Shown here: positions 35,895-45,117 of the stretch, piece by piece
Numbering within the stretch: the stretch's first letter is position 1
Layout of the letters: the number at the start of each line of letters is the position of its first letter
DNA from: Streptomyces syringium
Lineage (GTDB): Bacteria > Actinomycetota > Actinomycetes > Streptomycetales > Streptomycetaceae
DNA: 64,000 nucleotides
Assembly: GCF_017876625.1 (NCBI RefSeq)
Contig: NZ_JAGIOH010000001.1
Span: 3,534,001-3,598,000 of the forward strand
Direction: 5' to 3'
Position numbers and translations under genes: made by a program
Notes under the pieces: model-generated
The model's input: the letters and a program-made list of their open reading frames with translations, nothing else
The model's database searches: none
What the model was told of the DNA's origin: nothing

Positions 35895-36812
35895 TCACAC
35901 GGTCAGGCCGCGCACCAGCAGATCGAGCAACGCACACACGAAAAGGGCAATGCCGATGAACCCATTGACGGTGAAGAACGCCCGGTTCAGCCGCGACAGG
36001 TCGTGCGGCTTCACGATCGAGTGCTCGTAGAGGAACGCCCCGGCCACCACGACCAGTCCGGCCCAGAAGAACACCCCGGCGTCCGTGGCCAGCGCGTACC
36101 AGACCAGCAGGCCCGTCGTGACGACGTGACAGGCCCGCGCGCCGTACAGCGCGGCCGGCACACCGAAGCGGGCCGGAACGGACTTCACGCCCTCCGCCCG
36201 GTCAGCCAGCACGTCCTGGGAACCGAAGATCAGGTCGAAGCCGCCGATCCACACGCCGACCGCGAGACCGAGGATGACCGCGTCCCAGGACCACTCGCCG
36301 GTGATCGCCAGCCAGGCGCCGACCGGGCCGATGGCCTGGGCGAGACCGAGGATCGCGTGCGGGAAGTTCGTGAACCGCTTGCCGTACGGATAGACCACCA
36401 TCGGGATCACGGCGAGCGGCGCGAGCGCCAGACACAGCGGGTTGAGCAGCGCGGCGGCGCCCAGGAAGACGGCGACGGCGATCAGCGCGCCCGTCCACGC
36501 GGAGCGCACGGAGACGGCGCCGGTGACCAGCTCGCGATTGGCGGTGCGCGGGTTACGGGCGTCGAGCTCGCGGTCGATGATCCGGTTGCAGGCCATCGCG
36601 AAGGTGCGCAGCCCGACCATGGCGACGGTGACCAGCAGCAGCCGGACCCAGTGGATGTTCTCGTCCCACTGGTGCATCGCGGTCAGGGAGGCGATATAGG
36701 CGAAGGGCAGTGCGAAGACGGAGTGCTCGATGAGCACCAGGCGCAGGAAGGCCTTCACCTTGCCGGTGGACGGCGCGGGGCCGGGGCCGAGGACCCCTTC
36801 GGCGGCGGTCAC
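35895..36812 (-). CDS. mqnP: UbiA-family prenyltransferase of the futalosine pathway
   Basis: A 305-aa membrane prenyltransferase attaching the polyprenyl chain to 1,4-dihydroxy-6-naphthoate. The two Asp motifs are NRIIDRELDARNPRT and DVLADRAEGVKS, and about eight to nine helices fit. The GTG start at 36810-36812 overlaps the mqnL stop as GTGA, so it is translated with mqnL. The 82 bp between it and mqnM show no terminator. Confidence 0.92.
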   Translation of the reverse strand: MTAAEGVLGPGPAPSTGKVKAFLRLVLIEHSVFALPFAYIASLTAMHQWDENIHWVRLLLVTVAMVGLRTFAMACNRIIDRELDARNPRTANRELVTGAVSVRSAWTGALIAVAVFLGAAALLNPLCLALAPLAVIPMVVYPYGKRFTNFPHAILGLAQAIGPVGAWLAITGEWSWDAVILGLAVGVWIGGFDLIFGSQDVLADRAEGVKSVPARFGVPAALYGARACHVVTTGLLVWYALATDAGVFFWAGLVVVAGAFLYEHSIVKPHDLSRLNRAFFTVNGFIGIALFVCALLDLLVRGLTV

Positions 36813-38260
36813 AGCCCGAGTTCCTTCCAGCGCTTCGTCACCCGATCGGCGACTTCCGGGTCCGACTCGACCATGTGCGGCCAGCCGCCGTCGCGGGTGT
36901 AGCCCTCCTCGGGCCACTTCGCGGTCGCGTCGATGCCCGCCTTGCCGCCCCAGAACTGCTGGTACGAGGCGTGGTCGAGGTGGTCGACCGGGCCCTCGAC
37001 GACGGTGAGGTCACGGGCGTAGTCGGTGTTGCCGAGCGCCCGCCAGGACACCTCGTGCAAGTTGTGCACATCGCAGTCCGCGTCGACCACGATGATCAGC
37101 TTGGTCAGCGACATCATGTGCGCGCCCCAGATGGCGTGCATGACCTTCTGTGCGTGCTTCGGGTACTTCTTGTCGATCGAGACGATCGCGCAGTTGTGGA
37201 AGCCGCCCGACTCCGGCAGGTGGTAGTCCACGATGTCCGGGATGATGATCTTGAGCAGCGGCAGGAAGAACCGCTCGGTGGCCCGCCCCAGCGGACCGTC
37301 CTCGGTCGGCGGCCGACCCACCACGATCGACTGGAGCAGCGGGCGCCGGCGCATCGTCACACAGTCGATGGTCAGCGCCGGGAACGGCTCCTGCGGCGTG
37401 TAGAAGCCGGTGTGGTCGCCGAAGGGGCCCTCGGGCAGCATCTCGCCCGGCTCCAGCCAGCCCTCGATGACGACCTCGGCGTTGGCCGGGACCTGGAGCG
37501 GGACGGTCTTGCAGTCGACCATCTCGATCCGCTTGCCCTGGACGAAGCCCGCGAAGAGGTACTCGTCGATGTCGCCGGGCAGCGGTGCGGTCGAGGCGTA
37601 CGTCACGGCCGGCGGGGCGCCGAAGGCGATCGCGACGGGCAGCTTCTCGCCGCGCTTGGCCGCCACCTGGTAGTGGTTGCGGCTGTCCTTGTGGATCTGC
37701 CAGTGCATGCCGATGGTGCGCTTGTCGTGGCGCTGGAGGCGGTAGAGGCCGAGATTGCGCACGCCCGTCTCGGGGTGCTTGGTGTGCGTGAGCCCCAGGT
37801 TGAAGAAGGAGCCGCCGTCCTCGGGCCAGGTGAACAGCGCCGGGAGCTGCTCCAGATCGACGTCGTCGCCGGTCAGCACGACTTCCTGGACCGGGGCGTC
37901 CTTGACCTTGCGCGGCGGCACGTGCGCCATCGCGCCCAGCTTGCCGAACGCCTCCCGCATCCCGACGAAGCCCTGCGGCAGCTCGGGCTTGAGCAGCCCG
38001 CCGATCTTGTCGCTGATCTCGTCGTAGGACTTCAGGCCGAGCGCCTTCAGGAGCCGGCGGTCGGTGCCGAAGACGTTCATCGCGAGCGGCATCGAGGCGC
38101 CCTTGACGTTCTCGAAGAGCAACGCGGGACCCCCCGCCTTGTTCACTCGGTCGACGATCTCCCCGATTTCCAGGTACGGGTCGACTTCGGCCTTGATGCG
38201 CTTGAGGTCACCGTCGCGCTCCAGCGCCCGGAGGAACGAGCGGAGATCGTCATAAGCCAT
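36809..38260 (-). CDS. mqnL: UbiD-family decarboxylase of the futalosine pathway
   Basis: A 483-aa prenyl-FMN-dependent decarboxylase removing the carboxylate of prenylated dihydroxynaphthoate. UbiD landmarks are NVKGASMPLAMNVFGTDRR, TWPEDGGSFFNLGLTHTKHPETG, EGPFGDHTGFYTP and GAHMMSLTKLIIVVDADCDVH. ATG at 38258-38260 gives the conserved MAYDDLRSFL start; a TTG five codons upstream is less likely. It is the first gene of the mqnL-mqnP-(mqnM) unit. Confidence 0.92.
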   Translation of the reverse strand: MAYDDLRSFLRALERDGDLKRIKAEVDPYLEIGEIVDRVNKAGGPALLFENVKGASMPLAMNVFGTDRRLLKALGLKSYDEISDKIGGLLKPELPQGFVGMREAFGKLGAMAHVPPRKVKDAPVQEVVLTGDDVDLEQLPALFTWPEDGGSFFNLGLTHTKHPETGVRNLGLYRLQRHDKRTIGMHWQIHKDSRNHYQVAAKRGEKLPVAIAFGAPPAVTYASTAPLPGDIDEYLFAGFVQGKRIEMVDCKTVPLQVPANAEVVIEGWLEPGEMLPEGPFGDHTGFYTPQEPFPALTIDCVTMRRRPLLQSIVVGRPPTEDGPLGRATERFFLPLLKIIIPDIVDYHLPESGGFHNCAIVSIDKKYPKHAQKVMHAIWGAHMMSLTKLIIVVDADCDVHNLHEVSWRALGNTDYARDLTVVEGPVDHLDHASYQQFWGGKAGIDATAKWPEEGYTRDGGWPHMVESDPEVADRVTKRWKELGL

Positions 38261-38346
38261 GCGTTCCAGTATCAAGCACGCACTACCCTGGAGCGGTCAC
38301 GGGGGCCGCCGGGCGGCCCGCACACCGCTCTCTGGGGGCCCGCACC

Positions 38347-38670
38347 ATGCTCAGGTATCTGCCGTTCCTGCTGATCCTGGCGTTGTGGATCTATGCCTTC
38401 ATCGACTGCCTCAACACCCCGGAGAACGAGGTGCGCGGGCTGCCGAAGATCGCCTGGGTGTTCATCATCCTGCTCTTCGGCGAGGTCCTCATCGGCCCCG
38501 TCGCCTGGCTCTTCGCCGGCCGCCCGCGCCGCGCCGCCACCGGCGGCGGACGTGCCTACGGGCGCGGGCGCGGCGGGCAGTGGGTGGCCCCGGACGACAA
38601 CCCGGAGTTCCTCAAGTCGCTGAAGAAGGACGAGGACCCGGACCAGGACGGCAAGGGCCCGAAGAGCTGA
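38347..38670 (+). CDS. PLD-nuclease N-terminal-domain (PLDc_N) small membrane protein
   Basis: A 107-aa protein with two helices (about 3-20 and 36-57). The PLDc_N pattern WIYAFIDCLNTPENEVRGLPKIAWVFIILLFGEVLIGPVAWLFAGRP is clear. The cytoplasmic tail is Gly/Arg-rich, then acidic and Lys-rich. The function is unknown; the family is common in actinobacteria as stand-alone proteins. Its stop lies one base from the stop of the convergent SRPBCC gene. Confidence 0.87.
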   Translation: MLRYLPFLLILALWIYAFIDCLNTPENEVRGLPKIAWVFIILLFGEVLIGPVAWLFAGRPRRAATGGGRAYGRGRGGQWVAPDDNPEFLKSLKKDEDPDQDGKGPKS

Positions 38671-38671
38671 C

Positions 38672-39202
38672 CTAGGTGCCGTCCGGCGCTCCCGCCTCGT
38701 ACTCCCCGCGCAACTGCCGCCACCGGTTCAGGGTCCACTGCGACCAGTCCATGGGATGGCCCGCCAGTGCCTTCGTCAGGTACTCGAAGTGGTGGTGCCA
38801 GCCCGCCAGGCAGTCCAGCCGGACGTCCTCCGTACCCGTCATCTCATTGGTGAAGTGCAGCAGCGTCCCACCGACGCTCGCCGGGGCCGGTTCGAGTTCG
38901 AAACGGATGCGTCCGTGGACCTCGACGGTGTATTCGGCGAGCCGCCGCGGTTCCCACGCGGTGACCCGGCCGGGGGCCACCGTGGCCTTGCCCTCGGTAT
39001 CCGTGTTCAGCCACCGGAGGGTGATCGCCCCGCCCGCGGTCGGCTCGAAGGGGTCGGCGGCCGCCAGCCAGGTCGGCAGTCCTTCGGCGGTCGCGACGGC
39101 GGCCCAGACGTCCTCGACGGGATGGGGCAGCGACAGCTCGTAGCGAAGGGTGTGGATGTCACCCCGGGTGTCGGACGAGCCGTAAGGGGAGGGAATCTCC
39201 AT
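38672..39202 (-). CDS. SRPBCC/AHSA1-like domain protein
   Basis: A 176-aa START/Bet v1-like protein: YELSLPHPVEDVWAAVATAEGLPTWLA at the N-terminus, RVTAWEPRRLAEY in the middle and the helix AGWHHHFEYLTKALAG at the C-terminus. Such proteins bind hydrophobic ligands or act as Hsp90-type co-chaperone domains. The role here is unknown. The ATG at 39200-39202 is used because it begins the conserved part. It lies just downstream of ccsB but beyond a strong hairpin. Confidence 0.82.
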   Translation of the reverse strand: MEIPSPYGSSDTRGDIHTLRYELSLPHPVEDVWAAVATAEGLPTWLAAADPFEPTAGGAITLRWLNTDTEGKATVAPGRVTAWEPRRLAEYTVEVHGRIRFELEPAPASVGGTLLHFTNEMTGTEDVRLDCLAGWHHHFEYLTKALAGHPMDWSQWTLNRWRQLRGEYEAGAPDGT

Positions 39203-39218
39203 GCCATCAGCTCTACCA

Positions 39219-39267
39219 CGACGGCCCGCTGTCCGCGCCTCGGCGAGGCGTGGGCAGCGGGCCGTCG
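39219..39267 (-). terminator. Long hairpin terminator after the ccs operon
   Basis: CGACGGCCCGCTG (39219-39231) pairs with CAGCGGGCCGTCG (39255-39267). The stem continues inward, with two G-T wobbles, to a 3-nt loop at 39242-39244, giving 23 pairs in all. Confidence 0.85.
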
Positions 39268-39285
39268 AAGCCGTCCCGGCGGGGC

Positions 39286-40440
39286 TCAGACGCCGGCGTA
39301 GGAGTGCTTGCCGGTGACGAAGATGTTCACGCCGTAGTAGTTGAAGAGGTAGCAGCCGAAGGCGGCCAGCGCGATGTACGCGGCCTTGCGGCCCTTCCAT
39401 CCGGCGGTGGCACGGGCGTGCAGGTAGGAGGCGTAGGCGGCCCAGGTGATGAAGGACCAGACCTCCTTGGGGTCCCAGCCCCAGTAGCGGCCCCACGCGG
39501 CCTCGGCCCAGATGGCACCCGCGATGATCGTGAAGGTCCACAGCGGGAAGACCGTCGCGTTGATCCGGTACGCGAACTTGTCGAGCGACGCCGCCGACGG
39601 CAGCCGCATCACGAAGCCGTCGGTGTACTTGGCCAGGTGCGCCTTGAAGCGCGCGATCCGCCGGTTCGACGGCAGCTCGGCCAGCAGCCGCTCCAGCCCG
39701 CGGCCGGTCCAGCCGCTCTCCAGCCGCGCCTCGTAGCCGTCGCGGAAGAGGTACATCAGGGTGGAGCAGGCGCCCACCCACAGGGCCGCGCCGGAGATGA
39801 TCGCGCAGGAGACGTGGATCCACAGCCAGTAGGAGTGCAGCGCGGGCACCAGCTGGTCGCTGTCGGTGTAGAGCACCGACAGGGCGAGGCCCAGGTCGAG
39901 CAGGATGGTGGTGACCAGGGGCAGACCGAGCCAGCGCACGTTCTTCTTGGCGACGAGCAGCCCGAGGTAGACCGCGACCACGGTCATGCCGAAGGTCGTG
40001 GAGAACTCGTACATGTTGCCCCAGGGGGCACGTTCGACCGACAGCGCGCGGGTGAGGACCGAGCCGGCGTGCAGGACGAACGCGAGCACGGTCAGGGAGA
40101 TGGCGATCCGTCCGTAGACGTCGCCCTTCTCGCTGGTGCCCGCCGCGCCCGGACCGTCGGGGACGTCGCGGGTGCCCGCGCCGGAGCGGGTGACGACCTT
40201 GGGACGCTCCAGTACGGCCGTGCCGCCGCCCTGCCGCTCGGCCGTGCCGGCGGCGGCCGCCGCGGCGGCCTGGGGTGCGGTGAGCGCCGCGGCCGTGCGG
40301 CCGACCGCGCTACGGCTGCCGAGCACCCATTCGGCGATGTGCGCGAGGAAGGCCAGGGTGTAGACGGCCATGGCCGAATAGATCAGCACATTGCTGATCT
40401 CGGCCATGTTCTCGTTGGCTGCGGCAGCGATCGAGGTCAC
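39286..40440 (-). CDS. ccsB: Cytochrome c biogenesis protein CcsB/CcsA (haem handler)
   Basis: A 384-aa membrane protein of System II cytochrome c maturation. It carries the WWD-type haem-binding segment WGRYWGWDPKEVWSFITW and histidines in APWGNMYEFSTTF/SYWLWIHVSCAI contexts. About eight helices fit, plus a Gly/Ala-rich cytoplasmic insert (about 45-100). GTG at 40438-40440 overlaps the resB stop as GTGA. With ResB it exports haem and ligates it to CXXCH of apocytochromes c. Confidence 0.94.
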   Translation of the reverse strand: MTSIAAAANENMAEISNVLIYSAMAVYTLAFLAHIAEWVLGSRSAVGRTAAALTAPQAAAAAAAGTAERQGGGTAVLERPKVVTRSGAGTRDVPDGPGAAGTSEKGDVYGRIAISLTVLAFVLHAGSVLTRALSVERAPWGNMYEFSTTFGMTVVAVYLGLLVAKKNVRWLGLPLVTTILLDLGLALSVLYTDSDQLVPALHSYWLWIHVSCAIISGAALWVGACSTLMYLFRDGYEARLESGWTGRGLERLLAELPSNRRIARFKAHLAKYTDGFVMRLPSAASLDKFAYRINATVFPLWTFTIIAGAIWAEAAWGRYWGWDPKEVWSFITWAAYASYLHARATAGWKGRKAAYIALAAFGCYLFNYYGVNIFVTGKHSYAGV

Positions 40441-42179
40441 GCGCGCGCTCCTTCGGAGGAATCGGCGGAATCTGCGGGGTCGGGCGTGGGAAGGGGCGGC
40501 GCTTCGGGCTGCAGGGCGGCGGCGAGGTCGGAGAGCTCCTCGGGGAGCTTCGCGGACTCACTGCGGCCCAGGCCGGCCAGTTCGACGACGGTGTGCCCGT
40601 CGGCGTCCCGGACGGCCCGCACCCAGACCCGGCGTCGCTGGATGAACAGCGAGCCGGCCACGCCGATCAGCGCGGCGACCGCTCCGGCGAGGGCGGTGGT
40701 GTTGCCGGGCTTCTGGGAGATCTGGAAGGTGGCCCACGGCTTGATGCCGTCGAAGTGCAGCGTCCCCGCGCCGTCGGGCAGCGTCATGGTGTCGCCGACC
40801 TTGAGGACCTTCGCGAACGGGCTGCCGTCCTTGTCCTTGAACTGCTTCATCTTGGACACGTCGAGCTGGTAGACGCTCTGCGGCATGCCCGAGTCGATAC
40901 CGAGGCTGCCGCGGTACGCGGTCAGGATGAGCCGCGGATTGTCCAGGGCGGGGAACTGGGACATCATCGTGCCGGTCCGCAGGTCCAGCGTCGGCACGAA
41001 GTTGCCCTTGAAACCGAGCTGGTCCTTCTTGCCGTCCTTGTCGCGGTAGTCGCCGACCTTGAGCACGGTGGACTCGGTGACATTGCCGTCCAGCGGCAGC
41101 GAGGGCACCGCGCCCTGGTGGGAGATGTTCCCCTGGCCGTCGCGGACGGTGACGACCGGCGCGTAGCCGTGCCCGATCAGATAGACCTTCGAGCCGGCCG
41201 CCTCCAGCGGCTCGTTCACCTTGATCGTCTTCTTGCGGGGGGCGCCGTCCGCGCCCTCCCGGTAGGTGACGTGCGCCTCGTACGTGCGGGGGGTGCCGCG
41301 CTGCGGCCCGGAGCGCTCGTACGTGCCCTCGAAGCCGTCCAGCGTGAAGCTGAAGGGATCGAGGTCGTCGATCTTGAAGAGGGAGCCGGACTTGAAGTCG
41401 TCGTACTGGGTGATGGTGTTGGCGAAGCCGTCGCCCGCGACGATCAGCTTCTGGCCCTCGGACTTCCACAGCTGCCCGGAGGCGAAGGCCACCAGCATCA
41501 CGATCAGCGCGATGTGGAAGAGGAGATTGCCGGCCTCGCGGAGATAGCCCTTCTCGGAGCCCACCGCGTCACCGGACACCCGGGTGCGGAACCGCCGCCG
41601 TTTGAGCAGCTTCTCCGCCGCCGCCAGCACCTGCTCCGGCTCCGCCCCGGTGCGCCAGGTGGTGTACGCGGGCAGCTTCGCCAGCCGGCGCGGCGCGACC
41701 GGCGGCCGGCCGCGGAGCTGGCCGACGAACTGCCAGGTGCGCGGCACGATGCAGCCGATGAGGGAGGTGAACAGCAGGATGTAGATCGCCGAGAACCACA
41801 CCGAGCTGTAGACGTCGAAGAGCCCGACCTTGTCGTACAGCGGCGCGAGGGTCTCGTGGGCCTTCTTCCAGTTCTCGGCCTTCACCGCGTCGACGCTCGT
41901 CTGCGGAATGAGCGAGCCGGGGATGGTGCCGAGCGAGAGCATGAACAGCAGGATCAGCGCGACCCGCATGGAGGTCAGCTGACGCCAGAACCAGCGCACC
42001 CAGCCGGTGGTCTCCCGCCCCGCCCAGGCCAGCGCGCCGAGCGCACCGGGCGCGCGGACGCCGCCGAAGGAGCCGGGGTGCGACTGCCCGCTCTCCTCGG
42101 CCGGGGCCGTGGACAGCTGTGAGCCGGCGTCACCGATGTCCTTGTCTTCCTGGACGGTGCTTGTCTGCGACTTGGCCAT
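40437..42179 (-). CDS. resB: Cytochrome c biogenesis protein ResB
   Basis: A 580-aa ResB/Ccs1. An N-terminal soluble stretch (about 60 aa) is followed by helices at RVALILLFMLSLGTIPGSLIPQ and YSSVWFSAIYILLFTSLIGCIVPR, the AGNLLFHIALIVMLVAFASGQLW helix, a large extracytoplasmic domain (about 270-510) and a last helix near 520-540. The ATG at 42177-42179 is 4 bp from the ccdA stop. It partners CcsB in haem ligation. Confidence 0.94.
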   Translation of the reverse strand: MAKSQTSTVQEDKDIGDAGSQLSTAPAEESGQSHPGSFGGVRAPGALGALAWAGRETTGWVRWFWRQLTSMRVALILLFMLSLGTIPGSLIPQTSVDAVKAENWKKAHETLAPLYDKVGLFDVYSSVWFSAIYILLFTSLIGCIVPRTWQFVGQLRGRPPVAPRRLAKLPAYTTWRTGAEPEQVLAAAEKLLKRRRFRTRVSGDAVGSEKGYLREAGNLLFHIALIVMLVAFASGQLWKSEGQKLIVAGDGFANTITQYDDFKSGSLFKIDDLDPFSFTLDGFEGTYERSGPQRGTPRTYEAHVTYREGADGAPRKKTIKVNEPLEAAGSKVYLIGHGYAPVVTVRDGQGNISHQGAVPSLPLDGNVTESTVLKVGDYRDKDGKKDQLGFKGNFVPTLDLRTGTMMSQFPALDNPRLILTAYRGSLGIDSGMPQSVYQLDVSKMKQFKDKDGSPFAKVLKVGDTMTLPDGAGTLHFDGIKPWATFQISQKPGNTTALAGAVAALIGVAGSLFIQRRRVWVRAVRDADGHTVVELAGLGRSESAKLPEELSDLAAALQPEAPPLPTPDPADSADSSEGARA

Positions 42180-42183
42180 CTGA

Positions 42184-42957
42184 TCAGACCTCGGGAACGT
42201 AGGAACTGGACCACGTCTGGAGGTCGGTGACCAAGCGGTCCCACATACCCGTGACGAGGAGGACACCGACGACGACCAGCATGAGGCCGCCGATCCGCAT
42301 GACCCAGGCATAGTGCCGCTTGACCCAGCCGAACGCGCCGAGAGCACGCCGGAAGGCCACCGCGGCGAGTATGAACGGCAGGCCGAGGCCGACGCAGTAG
42401 GCGGCCGTCAGCACCGCCCCCCGTCCGGCGCTCGCCTGGTTCTGGGACAGGGCCATGACGGAGCCGAGCGTGGGGCCGATGCACGGCGTCCAGCCGACCC
42501 CGAAGAGGATGCCGAGCAGCGGCGCCCCGGCGAGCCCCATGGCGGGTTTGGTGTGGAAGCGGAACTCGCGCTGCCCGAAGAGGTTCAGGGCGCCCATGAA
42601 GGCGAGGCCCAGGACGATCGTGAAGGCTCCGAGCACCGTGGAGATCGTGCTCTTGTACTCCATCAGGGTCTCGCCGAAGAAGCCGAAGAAGGCCCCCATG
42701 GAGACGAAGACGGCGCTGAAGCCGAGGACGAAGAGCGAGGCCCCGGCGACCATCCGGCCGCGCTTGGCCTCGGCCATGTCCGCGCCGGTGACCCCGGTGA
42801 CGTAGGAGAGATAGCCCGGCACGAGCGGCAGCACGCACGGGGAGAAGAAGGAGACCAGCCCGCCGAGCACGGCGACGGGCAGGGCCAGCAGCAGTGCCCC
42901 GGTCAGAACGGTCTGGTTCAGGTCGCCGACGGCGGCGAGGGTGGTGACGGCGGTCAC
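42184..42957 (-). CDS. ccdA: Cytochrome c biogenesis thiol-electron carrier CcdA
   Basis: A 257-aa six-helix membrane protein of the DsbD/CcdA family. It passes reducing equivalents from cytoplasmic thioredoxin to ResA. The paired active cysteines are in VSFFSPCVLPLVPGYLSYVTG (first helix) and VGWTPCIGPTLGS (fourth helix). It starts with GTG, 4 bp after the resA stop. Confidence 0.95.
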   Translation of the reverse strand: MTAVTTLAAVGDLNQTVLTGALLLALPVAVLGGLVSFFSPCVLPLVPGYLSYVTGVTGADMAEAKRGRMVAGASLFVLGFSAVFVSMGAFFGFFGETLMEYKSTISTVLGAFTIVLGLAFMGALNLFGQREFRFHTKPAMGLAGAPLLGILFGVGWTPCIGPTLGSVMALSQNQASAGRGAVLTAAYCVGLGLPFILAAVAFRRALGAFGWVKRHYAWVMRIGGLMLVVVGVLLVTGMWDRLVTDLQTWSSSYVPEV

Positions 42958-42961
42958 GGGG

Positions 42962-43585
42962 TCACTTCTCCGCGACCAGCGGCTCGAGCGTCTTGCGCAG
43001 CTCGTCCTCGGTCAGCGCCTTCAGCGCGCGTGCGGCGATCTTGCCGTCGCGGTCGATGAAGAGGGTCGAGGGAAGCGCCTGCGGGTTCAGGCTGCCCTTG
43101 GGGAAGCGCAGCAGGAGCTTGCCGGAGGAGTCGTGCAGGCTCGGGTACGGGACCTCGTACTCCTTCTCGAAGCGGAGGGCCGGGGCGGGGTTGGGGTCGC
43201 GGGAGTTGATGCCCACGAACTGCACGCCCTTGTCCTGGTAGGCCTTGGAGACCTTCACGAGGTTCTTGGCCTCGGCCCGGCAGGGCGAGCACCACGAGCC
43301 CCAGACGTTCAGGACGATGATCTTGCCCTTGTAGTCCTCGGCGATGTCGAGCTGCTTGCCGTCGAGCGTCTTGCCGTCGAGGCCGGGCGCGCTCTGGCGG
43401 TCGGCCCGGTCCTTGACCACGCTCACCCCGCCCGTGCCCTGCACGAACTGGGTACCGCCACCGCTCTTGGGCTTGTCACCCGTGCCGCACGCGGTCAGGG
43501 ACAGTGCCGCGAGCGCGGCGAACATGACCGGCAGGGTGGTACGCCGGCGTGGGACAGGGCGTCGAGGGGCGCGGCAGGCACTCAT
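42962..43585 (-). CDS. resA: ResA-like lipoprotein thiol-disulfide reductase
   Basis: A 207-aa TlpA/ResA thioredoxin-fold protein outside the membrane. It keeps apocytochrome c cysteines reduced for haem attachment. The lipobox LTAC is near residue 33, the active site is WCSPC (SWCSPCRAEAKN), and the cis-Pro loop is ALPSTLFID. It is the first gene of the resA-ccdA-resB-ccsB operon. Confidence 0.94.
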   Translation of the reverse strand: MSACRAPRRPVPRRRTTLPVMFAALAALSLTACGTGDKPKSGGGTQFVQGTGGVSVVKDRADRQSAPGLDGKTLDGKQLDIAEDYKGKIIVLNVWGSWCSPCRAEAKNLVKVSKAYQDKGVQFVGINSRDPNPAPALRFEKEYEVPYPSLHDSSGKLLLRFPKGSLNPQALPSTLFIDRDGKIAARALKALTEDELRKTLEPLVAEK

Positions 43586-43688
43586 GTGAAAAGTTTCGCA
43601 TGGTCCATTTGGGGATCTTCCGCGCCCCCCTCCGGGGCCCCTCGTACGGGTTCCCGGGCCCCTCGTACGGGCCTATGGGCCCTCCGGC

Positions 43689-43719
43689 GGCAGGGTCGCG
43701 GAGGCCCCGCGACCCTGCC
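43689..43719 (-). terminator. Hairpin terminator after the polysaccharide deacetylase
   Basis: GGCAGGGTCGCGG (43689-43701) and CCGCGACCCTGCC (43707-43719) are perfect 13-bp arms with a 5-nt loop, 7 bp beyond the deacetylase stop. It separates that gene from resA. Confidence 0.88.
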
Positions 43720-43725
43720 CCGTCG

Positions 43726-44928
43726 CTAGAGCGACGCCCTCCACTTCTCCCCGACCCGGAGGGTGCGCAGGCGCGCGAGGATCTTCGGGTCCTGGACGTC
43801 CAGCCAGTCGACGAACTGCCGGAAGGAGACCAGCCGGACGTCCTTGTGCCGCTCGTCGGCGATGTGCTTGATCGCCTCCTCGACGGCGTCCATATAGATG
43901 CCGCCGTTCCACTGCTCGAAGTGGTTGCCGACGAAGAACGGCGCCCGGTTCGTCTCGTAGGCGCGCTGGAACCCCTGGATGTAGGACTCCGTCGCCTGCT
44001 TGCGCCAGTACGGGTAGTTGGACCGGCGGCCCCGGGTGGTGTTCTTCGACTGGTTGGCGAGGATGTTGTAGTCCATGGAGAGGACCTCGAACGAATGACC
44101 GGGAAAGGGCATCTGCTGCAACGGCAGATCCCATACCCCCTGCCTTTTCTTCGGCCACATCTGCAGCCCGCCCGGTGAACTCGCGTCATAACGCCAGCCC
44201 AGCTTGCGGGCGACCGGCAGCATATTGTCCTGGCCGAGCAGACACGGGGTGCGACCGCCGACGAGTTCCTTGCGGTAGTCGAACGGCAGCGGTTCCACAT
44301 CGGTGAATCCGCTGTTCGTACGCCATTCGGTGACGAAGGAGATCGCCTGTTCGATCTCGGACCGCCAGTCCGAAGGCGTCCAATTCCCCACCGAACCGGA
44401 GCCCTGGCAGAAGTGCCCGTTGAAGTGGGTGCCGACCTCGTGCCCCTCGAACCACGCCGCACGCAGATTGCGCAGGGTCGATTTGATGTGGTCGTCGGTG
44501 AGATAGCCGATGTCCGATGCGCCGACCGGGTTGTTGGGGGGCTCGTAGAGGCGTTTTTTCGACTCGGGCAGGAGATAGATGCCAGAGAGAAAAAACGTCA
44601 TCCGTGCACCGTGGTCACGGGCGATCTTCCGGAAGCGGGGGAACAGCCCGTTGCCGACCTCACCGGCGCCGTCCCAGGAGAAGATCACGAACTGCGGGGG
44701 CTTCTGGCCCCGCTCCAGCGGTTCGGGCTCGGGCGGCTGGTTCGGCTGCCGACCCGCGTCGGCGGTCGAACCGTCACCGATGGGTTTGGCCTTGGCCTGC
44801 TCGCTCGCTTTGGCCGCGGGGTCCTGCGCCTGGTCGGAGCCCGGGGGTGCGGAGCAACTCGCCGCGCCCAGCGCGGCCGCCGCTCCCACCCCCATTCCGA
44901 GGAGACCTCGTCGGCTGATGTCGCGCAT
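43726..44928 (-). CDS. Lipoprotein polysaccharide-deacetylase-fold protein (probable Tat substrate)
   Basis: A 400-aa secreted protein. The N-terminus has a twin-arginine motif (SRRGLLGMG) and a lipobox (AASC), and a long Pro/Ala linker follows. The NodB-like domain keeps the first Asp region as FSWDGAGE and the metal histidines as HEVGTHFNGHFC. The C-terminal part (HSFEVLSMDYN...FVGNHFEQWNGGIYMDAV) is also family-like. It may deacetylate a wall or capsule polymer. It interrupts an otherwise conserved hemL-phosphatase-resA gene order and has its own terminator. Confidence 0.83.
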   Translation of the reverse strand: MRDISRRGLLGMGVGAAAALGAASCSAPPGSDQAQDPAAKASEQAKAKPIGDGSTADAGRQPNQPPEPEPLERGQKPPQFVIFSWDGAGEVGNGLFPRFRKIARDHGARMTFFLSGIYLLPESKKRLYEPPNNPVGASDIGYLTDDHIKSTLRNLRAAWFEGHEVGTHFNGHFCQGSGSVGNWTPSDWRSEIEQAISFVTEWRTNSGFTDVEPLPFDYRKELVGGRTPCLLGQDNMLPVARKLGWRYDASSPGGLQMWPKKRQGVWDLPLQQMPFPGHSFEVLSMDYNILANQSKNTTRGRRSNYPYWRKQATESYIQGFQRAYETNRAPFFVGNHFEQWNGGIYMDAVEEAIKHIADERHKDVRLVSFRQFVDWLDVQDPKILARLRTLRVGEKWRASL

Positions 44929-45117
44929 GTCGTCTCCGTCCGTACTCGCCGTGCTTCACCCACCTGTCGTCCATATAAAACGACATTGGGTGAGAGAGCG
45001 CGTCGAGTACGGCGGTTGCGCGAATTCGCCGGTCTTTACGACCCTTTACTTGGCTTTGCCTCGCTTTGGGATCGTCAAGCGCCGGTCGACCAGCGGGAGA
45101 TCGGACAGCGCCCGAGG

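Noticed and set aside
43620..43690. Repeated CCCCTCGTACGGG segments after resA start as an operator array
   Set aside because: Two short copies only, lying between a terminator and resA; no dyad symmetry or conserved spacing that would support a site.
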